From assembly GCA_036501025.1 (NCBI GenBank), contig DASYBB010000004.1, positions 14,161 to 78,160 of the forward strand: a DNA stretch of 64,000 bases, given 5' to 3'. The position numbers were made by a program, and so were the translations under genes. The notes beneath the pieces were generated by a model. The model was given only the letters and a program-made list of their open reading frames with translations, searched no databases and was not told where the DNA came from. Each line of letters starts with the position of its first letter. Position 1 is the stretch's first letter. Of the stretch, positions 56,981-64,000 are shown one piece after another. Origin of the DNA: DASUBV01 sp036501025. Lineage in GTDB: Bacteria > Actinomycetota > Actinomycetes > Streptosporangiales > Streptosporangiaceae.

Positions 56981-57994
56981 CTAGCCGTCCGCCGCGGCCG
57001 GGCACAGGGCCAGCTTGCCGACGGTGGCCCGGGCCTCCAGTTCGGCGAGCACCTTCGGGCCGTCGGCCAGTTCGTAGACGGCGGGCTGGGCCGGGGTGAG
57101 CACGCCGGCGGCGATGAGGGCGAACAGCTCCCCCATCACCTCGCCGAAGATCTGGGGCGCGGCCTGGATCAGCATGCCGATGTTCAGGCCGATCAGGTGG
57201 ACCTGGTGCTTGTACACCAGGTCCCAGTTGGAGATCGCGGCATCGCCGCCCGGAACGCCGTAGACGACGACCCGGCCCGTGACCCGCCTGGCCGCGGCCA
57301 GGCTGGCACCGAAGGTGGCGCCGCCGGCGGACTCCAGCACCAGGTCGGCTCCCGTGCCGCCGGTCAGCCGGAGCACCTCGGCGGCGAGGCCGGCGCCGCG
57401 CGAGTCGAGGACGTGATCGGCGCCCAGCGCCCGTACCGTCTCGTGCTTGCCCGGCGCGGCCGTGGCGATCACCGTCGCACCGTAGTGCTTGGCCATCTTC
57501 ACCGCCGCCTGGCCGGTCCCGCCCGCGGCGGCGTGGATGAGCACGGTCTGCCCGGCGGCGATGCCGCCCAGCGGCCGGAGCGCGGCCAGCGCGGTGGGCC
57601 AGCTGACGACCAGGCCCAGCGCCTGTTCCGCGGTCCAGCCCGGTGGCACCGGCACGACCGCGGCCGCGGGCAGCACCGCGTACTCGGCGAAGGCACCGCA
57701 CCCGACGCCGGCGCCGATGAGGCGGGCTCCGGGCTCCAGGCCGGCCACCGTCTCGCCGACGGCCGCGATCTCGCCCGCGGCCTCGAAGCCGGCCAGGTAC
57801 GGGGGCCGCGGGCCGCCCAGGAACGTCCCGCGGGCCTGCGAGACGTCGCCGTAGTTGACGCCGGCGGCGGTGACCCGGATCAGGACCTCGCCCGGCCCCG
57901 GGGCGGGCACCGGGGCGTCGGTGATCAGCCGCAGGTCCTGCGGGCCGTTCAGCGAGGTCTGCTCCAGGGCGCGCATGGTGGCGGGGATGCTCAT
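56981..57994 (-). CDS. NADPH:quinone oxidoreductase-family protein
   Basis: 337 residues from ATG 57994 (AAAGGAAG site). MDR fold without zinc: APGPGEVLIRVTAAGVNYGD, PYLAGFEAAGEIAAVGETVA, GLVVSWPTALAALRPLGGIA and GQTVLIHAAAGGTGQAAVKM. The substrate part has GRVVVYGVPGGDAAISNWDL. Family members reduce quinones or act as enoyl reductases. Divergent from a TetR gene, with two near-identical operator-like repeats between. Confidence 0.93.
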   Translation of the reverse strand: MSIPATMRALEQTSLNGPQDLRLITDAPVPAPGPGEVLIRVTAAGVNYGDVSQARGTFLGGPRPPYLAGFEAAGEIAAVGETVAGLEPGARLIGAGVGCGAFAEYAVLPAAAVVPVPPGWTAEQALGLVVSWPTALAALRPLGGIAAGQTVLIHAAAGGTGQAAVKMAKHYGATVIATAAPGKHETVRALGADHVLDSRGAGLAAEVLRLTGGTGADLVLESAGGATFGASLAAARRVTGRVVVYGVPGGDAAISNWDLVYKHQVHLIGLNIGMLIQAAPQIFGEVMGELFALIAAGVLTPAQPAVYELADGPKVLAELEARATVGKLALCPAAADG

Positions 57995-58084
57995 GGGATC
58001 GGCTTCCTTTGCTCGGCGTGCGTGATCGAGGCCGCTCGCCTCGCGGACCGCGCCGGCGGCTTGGCGGCGACGGCTCGATTACAT

Positions 58085-58156
58085 ATCGAACGACCAAGAA
58101 ATAGTGTCATGGCACCTGGACGCCGGTCAAGGTAAACTTGATCGAACGACAAAGAA
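58085..58156 (+). promoter_or_regulatory. Two copies of ATCGAACGAC(C/A)AAGAA
   Basis: ATCGAACGACCAAGAA (58085-58100) and ATCGAACGACAAAGAA (58141-58156) match at 15 of 16 positions and start 56 bp apart. The second lies within CTTGATCGAACGACAAAG, which has CTTnnTCGnnCGAnnAAG symmetry. Both are in the space between the oxidoreductase and TetR genes and are probable TetR operators. Confidence 0.7.
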
Positions 58157-58172
58157 GTACGGAGGCATCCAC

Positions 58173-58781
58173 GTGGCTACCCGCGGCAGGCCCCGCACGT
58201 TCGACCCGGACGTCGCCCTGCGCCAGGCGCTGGACCTGTTCTGGGAACGAGGCTACGAGGGAACGTCGATCAGCGACCTGGCCGCGGCCATGGGCATCGC
58301 CTCGGCCAGCCTCTATGCCTGCTTCGGCAGCAAGGAAGCGCTGTTCCGCCAGACCATGGCGCTCTACGGGTCGACGGCGGGACGGCCGCCCCGGCGCGCG
58401 CTGAGCGAGCAGCCGACCGCCCGCGGCGCGATCCAGGCCATGCTGCGCGCCACCGCCGATGAGATCACGCGCCCGGACACGCCGCACTACTGCATGCTCA
58501 TCCTGGCCGCCCCGACCGGGGCGGTGGAAAACCACGGCGTGCGGGAGTTCCTGGCCGGCCTGCGGCGCGGCATGCTCGCCGAGATCCGGGACCGGCTCGC
58601 CCGCGGCCGCGCCGACGGCGACCTCCGCCTGCCGGAGGCCGGCCTCGACGCCATGGCCCGCTACTACACCACCGTGGTGCAGGGCCTGTCCGTGCAGGCC
58701 CGCGACGGCGCCAGCCGCGCCGACCTGGAAACGGTCGTCACCTGCGCGATGGCGGCCTGGGACACGCTCGCGTCCAGCTGA
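58173..58781 (+). CDS. TetR-family regulator
   Basis: 202 residues from GTG 58173 (ACGGAGG eight nt upstream). Helix-turn-helix: GRPRTFDPDVALRQALDLFW, GYEGTSISDLAAAMGIASAS and LYACFGSKEALFRQTM. The ligand domain carries TPHYCMLILAAPTGAVENHG, where the Cys in a GCM/YCM-like motif is typical of TetR_C_21/NemR-like regulators that sense electrophiles or quinones. That fits a quinone-oxidoreductase target on the other side of the operators. Confidence 0.93.
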   Translation: MATRGRPRTFDPDVALRQALDLFWERGYEGTSISDLAAAMGIASASLYACFGSKEALFRQTMALYGSTAGRPPRRALSEQPTARGAIQAMLRATADEITRPDTPHYCMLILAAPTGAVENHGVREFLAGLRRGMLAEIRDRLARGRADGDLRLPEAGLDAMARYYTTVVQGLSVQARDGASRADLETVVTCAMAAWDTLASS

Positions 58782-58896
58782 GCCACAGCTCGACTGAGCG
58801 CACGATCCTTTCGGACAATGACAATGCCCGCGAAACAGGCGCCCGGACTGGCACGATGCTGTGAGGTAGCCGGCACAGAGCGAGTCGAGGAGTCCG

Positions 58897-59916
58897 GTGT
58901 CCCCTTCGCAGTCCACCGCGCGAATTCGGGCGGCCGGGGACAGCGGGCTGCCCGCCGCCGCACAGCCGGCAGCGGGTCCTGCGGGCGGGATCCCGCTCGC
59001 GTGGTGGCGGCGCCTGTGCCTCCCCTCGTTCGTCCTGGCCGGGGTCACGGTCGCGGTCCTGTGGGTCGCGGCGGGCGACCTGCTCCGGCAGGGCCGCCTG
59101 GAGGCCGTGCTCTCGGCGGGGCGGGCCCAGCTCGCCGCGCCCCTGCTCGTGGCGCTCGTGGTCGGGACCGGGATCTGCGAGCGGGCCTGGCCCGCGGAGC
59201 GCCGTCCGGTCCTGGCCCGCGGCCACGTCCTGGACGCGTGCTACCTGGCCCTGCACGCCGTCGTCGTGATCCCGCTGATGACCCTGCTCAGCGTCGGGGC
59301 GGCGGTGCTGCTCAGCAGCCACGCGCACTGGGCCGAGCTGCGGCCCGCGGCGCGCTGGCCGGGCTGGCTGCTCATCCCGCTCACCATCGTGGCCATGGAC
59401 GGAGCCAACTGGCTGGCCCACTACGCCGATCACCGGTTCGGCGCCCTGTGGCGCTTCCACGCGCTGCACCACAGCCAGGAGGAGCTGAGCGTCCTCACGT
59501 CATTCCGCGCACACCCGCTCATGCACACGACGGGATTCCTGCTGGCGACCATCCCGGTGGTAATCCTGATGCCGGACCGCCCGATAGCCCCGGTGCTGAT
59601 CACGACCTACGTCTGCATCGGCACGCTGCAGCACGCCAACCTGCGCTGGACCTTCGGGCCGGCCGGGCGGGTCATCGTGAGCCCGGCCTATCACCGGCTG
59701 CATCACGCGGCGGACACCCAGCGCGCCAACCTCGGCGTCGTGCTGACCATCTGGGACGTCCTGGCCGGGTACGCCCAGTTCCCCGCCCGCGGTGCCGCGG
59801 CCGGGCGCACCGGCCTGGCCGGCCGGCCGGTCCCGGTCGAGCAGAGCGCTCCCGGAAAGCCGGCGCTGCTGCTGCTCAGCGAGCAGCTCGCCGAGCCATT
59901 CCAGGCCCGGCGCTGA
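58897..59916 (+). CDS. Fatty acid hydroxylase/sterol desaturase-family membrane protein
   Basis: 339 residues from GTG 58897 behind GAGGAG. Four to five membrane helices (LPSFVLAGVTVAVLWVAAGD; LLVALVVGTGICERAWP; LALHAVVVIPLMTLLSVGAA; LLIPLTIVAMDGANWLAHYA) and the three diiron His boxes: HYADHR, RFHALHHSQ and SPAYHRLHHAADT, with a further conserved FRAHPLMHTTG. These enzymes use a diiron centre and O2 to hydroxylate or desaturate lipids. Stand-alone gene; substrate unknown. Confidence 0.93.
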   Translation: MSPSQSTARIRAAGDSGLPAAAQPAAGPAGGIPLAWWRRLCLPSFVLAGVTVAVLWVAAGDLLRQGRLEAVLSAGRAQLAAPLLVALVVGTGICERAWPAERRPVLARGHVLDACYLALHAVVVIPLMTLLSVGAAVLLSSHAHWAELRPAARWPGWLLIPLTIVAMDGANWLAHYADHRFGALWRFHALHHSQEELSVLTSFRAHPLMHTTGFLLATIPVVILMPDRPIAPVLITTYVCIGTLQHANLRWTFGPAGRVIVSPAYHRLHHAADTQRANLGVVLTIWDVLAGYAQFPARGAAAGRTGLAGRPVPVEQSAPGKPALLLLSEQLAEPFQARR

Positions 59917-59939
59917 ATCCAGGGACCGCCCTGGGCACG

Positions 59940-60130
59940 CACATCCCGAATAACGCTCGGAATGACATTCGCATAATCATTCCCGCCGCCATGAGAAACG
60001 ACGGTCCTTTGACGCGGCGGCTTATTATAACACGACGCGCCTCGCAAATGGAGCCTTGCCTTCGTTTGAGATGTGGATCATGATAATTATGTCCGGTTAA
60101 TTCCCTCAAAAACTTGCCGTTAACTGGCGC
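59940..60130. other. AT-rich intergenic segment
   Basis: Within the 280-bp gap before the CoA-transferase gene, this stretch is far less GC-rich than the rest of the window (for example CGGCTTATTATAACACG near 60018-60034 and ATGATAATTATGTCCGG near 60080-60096). It contains TTGACG (60009-60014) and TATAAC (60026-60031), too close for a standard sigma-70-type promoter. No ORF is supported. It may hold a promoter of an alternative type or be a foreign insertion. Confidence 0.5.
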
Positions 60131-60196
60131 GTTGATGAAGCCGCGCCGAAAGGGTACGGCCGCCTGGCGTAATGCGCGGCCGGGATCGAGCTGACC

Positions 60197-62554
60197 ATGA
60201 AGCAGGAACCAGGCCCGGCCATCAGCGCGCTCGATGGCATCCGGGTGGTGGACCTGACGGCCGGGATCGCCGGCGCGGTGGCCACGATGCTGCTGGCCGA
60301 CTTCGGGGCCGGCGTCGTGCGGATCGAGCCGCCGGGCGGAGACGCGCTGCGGTCCCTCCCGGGCTGGGCCACCTGGAGCCGGGGCAAGCAGTCCGCCACG
60401 TTCAGCGCACCCGGCGACGCGGCCGCGCTCCGGGCCCTGCTGGCCGGCGCCGATATCTGCGTGACCAGCGACGTGACCGGCCAGGCGGTCAGCCCGCCGA
60501 CGCTGGCCGCGCTGCTGGCCGAGGCGTCCGGCCCCCGGCTCATCGTGCTGCGCATGCCGCCGTACCTCGGTCCCGGCGACGCGCCCTGGGCGGGCGGCGG
60601 CGAGTCGGCCGAACTGCTGAGCGCGGCGCTCGGCATCTCGATGCGGCAGTCCTCGTTCGCCGACGGGCCGGTCGACCCGGTCTACCCGCACCTGCTGTAC
60701 GAGCAGGGCCTGTGGGCGGCGGCGTGCGCGGTGGCGGCCCTGGTCGAGCGCGAGCGGTCGGGCCTGGGCCAGGAGGTCACGGTCAGCGGCGCGCACGGCG
60801 CGCTGGTGGCCGGCTCGGCCACGTTCCTGGTCGACCCCGGGGCCGCGGTGGCCCCGCCGGCCGGGCCGGGCGGCCCGAGCCCGTGCTACACGCGCTACCA
60901 GTGCGCTGACGGCGAGTGGCTGTTCCTCGGCGCGCTCACGGCCAAGTTCCAGCACCCCGCGCTCGGGGCGCTCGGGCTGGCCGAGATCACCGCCGACCCG
61001 CGGGTGGGCGGCCAGCTCGACCGGCTCCTCGGGCCGGACAACCGCGGCTGGGTCCGGGACCGGATGGCGGCCGCCTTCCGCACCCGGTCCCGCGGCGAGT
61101 GGCTCAAGACCCTCGAGGCGGCGGGCGTGCCCGCCGGGCCGCTGCTGAGCCGGGAGGAGTGGCTGGACCACCCGCAGCTGCGGGAGACGGGCATGCGCGT
61201 GCAGGCCACCGATCCCGACCGCGGCGCGGTGGTGATGCCGGGCATCCCGCTGATCCTGACCCGGACGCCCGGCGCCATCCGGGCGGCCGCGCCGGCCGTC
61301 GGGCCGGCCGCCGGGGAGCGGCCCGGCTGGCCCGCGCCCCCCGCCACCCCGGACGGCCCGGCGCCGGCCGCCGCCGCTGACCACGGGCCGGCGGGACCCC
61401 TGCAGGGCATCCGCGTGCTGGATCTCGGCACCATCCTGGCCGGGCCGTTCGCCGGCAGCCTGCTGGCCGAGCTCGGTGCGGACGTCATCAAGGTCGAGCC
61501 GCCGGCCGGCGACCCGTTCCGGACGGTCGGCTTCATCTACAACCGCGGCATGCGCTCGATCGCCATCGACCTGCAGGCGCAGGCGGGCCAGGCGGTCTTC
61601 CGCGACCTGGTCCGCTCCGCCGACGTGGTCATCGACAACTACCGGCCGGGCGTGCTGCAGCGGCTCGGGATCGACTACGACGCGCTGCGCACGGTCAACC
61701 CGCGGATCATCAGCCTGTCGATCACGGGCTTCGGGGAAGGCGGCCCGCTGGCCGCGCAGCCCGGCTTCGACCCCATCCTGCAGGGCATGAGCGGCATGAT
61801 GACCGCGCAGGGCGGGGACAGCGAGCCCGTCTTCCTCACGGTCGCGGTCAACGACGTCACCGCCGGGGCGATGAGCGTGCTCGGCACCGGGCTCGCCCTG
61901 TACCGGCGCGCGGCCGGCCAGGACGGCCAGCGCGTCTGGACGTCGCTGGACCGGCTCTCGGCGTTCATGCAGTCCGGGGAGCTGACCCGGTTCGACGGGC
62001 GCCCGGCCCCCCGGGCCGGCGGCGCGGACTTCCGGGGCCCGGGACCGCTGGACCGGCTCTACGAGACCCGCGACGGCTGGGTCCGCCTGCAGGCCCGGGA
62101 GGCGGACCGGCCGGCCCTGCGGGCCCTCGGGCTGCTGCCGGAGTCGCCCGGCGGCCCGGCGGCCGACGACGTCACCCTGTCCGGCCAGCTCACCGACGCG
62201 TTCGCGGCCCGCGACCGCGACGACATCGTCGCCCGCCTCACCGCGGCCGGCGTGCCGGCCGGGCCGGCCCGGCGGATCCCCGAACTGGCGCAGGACCCGG
62301 ACGCGAGCGCCCGCGCGCTGCTGCACGAGCACCGGCGGGCCAGCGGCCAGCCCTACTACGTGCCCGGACGGCTCGCCGGGTTCTCCCGGACCGAGCAGGA
62401 CGCCGCGCTGACCGCGCCCGGCCTCGGCGAGCACACCCGCGAGCTGCTGGCCGGGCTGGGCTGCGACCCGGCCCGCACCGACGAGCTCATCGCCGCCGGG
62501 CGGCTCGTCGCGGGACCCCCGCTGAATCTCGAGACCTTCGTCATCTACCGGTAG
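60197..62554 (+). CDS. Tandem-domain CaiB/BaiF CoA-transferase family III protein
   Basis: 785 residues, twice the usual ~400. The first half opens DGIRVVDLTAGIAGAVATML with the family FGAGVVRIEPPGGDALR; the second repeats it as GIRVLDLGTILAGPFAGSLL and GADVIKVEPPAGDPFRTVGF. In half 2 the loop with catalytic Asp is seen as AAQPGFDPILQGMSGMM; the matching part of half 1 reads GGGESAELLSAALGIS, with Glu in place of Asp, and that half may be structural. Family III enzymes move CoA between carboxylic acids. An MFS carboxylate/sugar-type transporter follows 86 bp downstream, suggesting uptake and CoA activation of one acid. Confidence 0.9.
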   Translation: MKQEPGPAISALDGIRVVDLTAGIAGAVATMLLADFGAGVVRIEPPGGDALRSLPGWATWSRGKQSATFSAPGDAAALRALLAGADICVTSDVTGQAVSPPTLAALLAEASGPRLIVLRMPPYLGPGDAPWAGGGESAELLSAALGISMRQSSFADGPVDPVYPHLLYEQGLWAAACAVAALVERERSGLGQEVTVSGAHGALVAGSATFLVDPGAAVAPPAGPGGPSPCYTRYQCADGEWLFLGALTAKFQHPALGALGLAEITADPRVGGQLDRLLGPDNRGWVRDRMAAAFRTRSRGEWLKTLEAAGVPAGPLLSREEWLDHPQLRETGMRVQATDPDRGAVVMPGIPLILTRTPGAIRAAAPAVGPAAGERPGWPAPPATPDGPAPAAAADHGPAGPLQGIRVLDLGTILAGPFAGSLLAELGADVIKVEPPAGDPFRTVGFIYNRGMRSIAIDLQAQAGQAVFRDLVRSADVVIDNYRPGVLQRLGIDYDALRTVNPRIISLSITGFGEGGPLAAQPGFDPILQGMSGMMTAQGGDSEPVFLTVAVNDVTAGAMSVLGTGLALYRRAAGQDGQRVWTSLDRLSAFMQSGELTRFDGRPAPRAGGADFRGPGPLDRLYETRDGWVRLQAREADRPALRALGLLPESPGGPAADDVTLSGQLTDAFAARDRDDIVARLTAAGVPAGPARRIPELAQDPDASARALLHEHRRASGQPYYVPGRLAGFSRTEQDAALTAPGLGEHTRELLAGLGCDPARTDELIAAGRLVAGPPLNLETFVIYR

Positions 62555-62640
62555 GCCGCGCGCCGACGTGCGCTACCGATCCGCAGCGTGACCGCCCGGC
62601 CGCACGCCGGCGGTCGCCACCCTGCCCGAAGGAGCCGCCA

Positions 62641-64000
62641 TGCCCGAAACCGAACCGACGCGAGCGTCCGCCGCCAGCGTGGCGGGCGTAGCCGTCGCCT
62701 ACTCCGAGGGCTCGATCGCCGCCCGGATCGACCGGCTCCCGCCCGGCTGGACTCAGTGGCGCCTGGTCCTGATGAGCCAGTTCATGTGGGGGTGCGTGGT
62801 CGGCCTGGACGCGGTCGTCGGGCGGCTGTACCCCGTCGTGTGGGAGCCCGCCCACTTTGTCACCCCGCTGGAGTACCAGATCCTGCTCGGCTTCTCCAAC
62901 GGCCTGGGCCCGCTGATCGGCAACTACACCTTCGGGTACCTGTCCGACCGCTTCGGCCGCCGCAAGGTCATGATCGCCGGGTGCCTGTGCGCCGGGATCC
63001 TGTACCTTCCGGTCGCGTTCGTGAAGAGCTTCCCGCTCCTGCTGCTGACGATCACCGTCGCCGCATTCGGCGTTGGCGCGGCCGTGTGCCTGGCGCCCAC
63101 CTACAACACCGAGGTGTCCCCGCCCGCGGCCCGCAGCAAGCTCATGCTCGGCGGGAACTGCCTCGCGTTCGCGATGCTCGGCATCGGCGGGAGCCTGCTG
63201 GCCCTGTACACCCTCCCGGCGCACCCGGGGCTCTTCGTCTATGTCCTGGCGCTGATCCCGATCGTGATCATGGTCCCCGTCATCCTGCTGTTCGTCCCGG
63301 AGTCACCGCGCTGGCTGGAGAGCCACGGCCGGTACGAGCAGGCCGACCGCATCGTGTCGCACTGGGAGGAGGCCGCCCGCCGCAAGCACCCCGACCTGCC
63401 CGAGCCCGACCTCTCGGAGTACCTGGTCCCGATTAGCGACAAGGTGCCGGTCTTCGAGGTCTTCCGCGGCCGGTACCTGCGCCGGACGATCATCCTGCTG
63501 ATCGTGTGGGTGCTGCTGTACGCGGGCGTGGACTACGGCTACGGCTCCTACGCCGCCGTCTACATCATCGACCACGGCTGGGACGCGCATCAGCTGTTCC
63601 TGATCCTGCTGTACGGCGGCATCGGCGGCCTCTTCGCGCTGGTGGCGGGGGTGGCCCTGGGCGAGCGGGTCGAGCGCAAGACGCTGGTGTTCGCGGCCGG
63701 CGTGATGATGTGCGTCGGCGGCGCGATCTTCTACCTCCAGCCCCGCTCGTACGCGGCGCTGGTCATCGGGTCGGTCATCCTCAACGGCGGCGTCGGCAGC
63801 TTCCTGTCGAACATGTACAACTACACGGCCACGGCCTTCCCGACCCGGCTGCGCACCATCGGCGTCGGGTGGACCGACGGGATCGGCCATGCCGGAGCCG
63901 TGGCCGGCCCGCTCATCGCCGGGCAGTTCTACGCCCTGACCGCATCGCACAACCACTGGGGCTGGTTCGCCTGGTTCGCCATCGCCGGGTCGTTCCTGCC
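62641..64000 (+). CDS. MFS transporter (sugar/aromatic-acid symporter type), 3' end outside the window
   Basis: ATG 62641 follows GAAGGAG; 453 codons are in the window and the frame remains open at base 64000. Motifs: RLPPGWTQWRLVLMSQFMWG (helix 1), FGYLSDRFGRRKVMIAGCLC (motif A), VSPPAARSKLMLGGN, FVPESPRWLESHGRYEQADR (PESPRWL of sugar-porter-type MFS), and a central cytosolic loop of about 50 residues before helix 7. This is the layout of the metabolite:H+ symporter group that imports organic acids. Probably co-transcribed with the CoA-transferase. Confidence 0.9.

Noticed and set aside
1..64000. tRNA, rRNA or CRISPR arrays.
   Set aside because: No cloverleaf-like conserved GGTTCGANTCC segment in context, no rRNA-like sequence and no regularly spaced 25-40-bp repeats were seen.

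Overview
The window is very GC-rich (third codon positions almost always G or C), uses GTG and TTG starts often, and packs genes into operons joined by 4-nt ATGA/GTGA overlaps. Its gene families (DUF574 methyltransferase, XRE/DUF5753 regulator with a nearby anti-sigma-type ATPase, AfsR/SARP regulators, DesK/DesR-type two-component system, DUF445, many TetR proteins) point to a filamentous actinomycete of the Streptomyces/Streptosporangiales kind. This is inferred from gene content; no rRNA or other taxonomic marker is present. I see no tRNA, rRNA or CRISPR array.

Layout. 0-3.5 kb: a D-erythronate dehydrogenase-like gene (denD family), a frameshifted DUF4031 ORF, a YciI protein and a DUF1537 four-carbon acid sugar kinase. 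3.5-8.8 kb: anti-sigma-type ATPase diverging from an XRE-DUF5753/DUF574-methyltransferase pair, with a 12-bp periodic ATGCA array between them; then a GyrI-like protein and a TetR/alpha-beta hydrolase pair. 8.9-11 kb: a broken, apparently nuclease-dead TnpB and a 600-bp region with a 7-codon ORF and a hairpin. 11-14.1 kb: full-length AfsR-like regulator. 14.5-18.9 kb: membrane protein and a penicillin-binding lipoprotein / LysR / class-A-beta-lactamase-like island. 18.9-21.2 kb: SoxR diverging from an SDR-QueA operon. 21.5-26.1 kb: acid phosphatase, atypical SDR, an MFS transporter fused to an anti-sigma-type zinc finger, membrane protein plus TetR. 26.2-33.3 kb: GH15 glycosidase, DUF445, a His-less kinase + kinase + response regulator operon, RidA and a small acidic protein. 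33.4-35.5 kb: RHH-VOC-ABC transporter operon. 35.6-41.8 kb: anchored propeller-like protein, PPOX protein, TetR/epimerase pair, RecQ helicase, and a 5'-truncated TetM/OtrA-type fragment. 41.8-48 kb: ABC-2 exporter operon, one permease carrying a large extracellular concanavalin-like domain, diverging from an OmpR-type two-component system. 48-55.2 kb: AfsR-like pseudogene, stand-alone AlaRS paralogue, DUF3237, HxlR, oxidoreductase, cupin, DUF1772/TetR, broken DHFR-like gene. 55.4-64 kb: DHA2 MFS pump, quinone oxidoreductase/TetR pair, fatty-acid hydroxylase family protein, double-length CaiB/BaiF CoA-transferase and an MFS transporter that runs off the end.

Themes. The region is accessory and regulator-rich: most enzymes are paired with a divergent or coupled regulator, and several intergenic spaces hold clear inverted or direct repeats that look like operators. 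At least six genes show a homology-breaking shift of exactly one missing base, which suggests either sequencing error or local decay; this should be settled before pseudogenes are interpreted. I found no complete, obviously new multi-gene system. The best candidates are the stand-alone AlaRS paralogue, the ABC exporter with an extracellular sugar-binding-like domain, the His-less/normal kinase pair with a shared TGAC-N4-GTCA palindrome at a distant MFS-zinc-finger gene, the SoxR-controlled orphan QueA, and the ATGCA iteron-like array.
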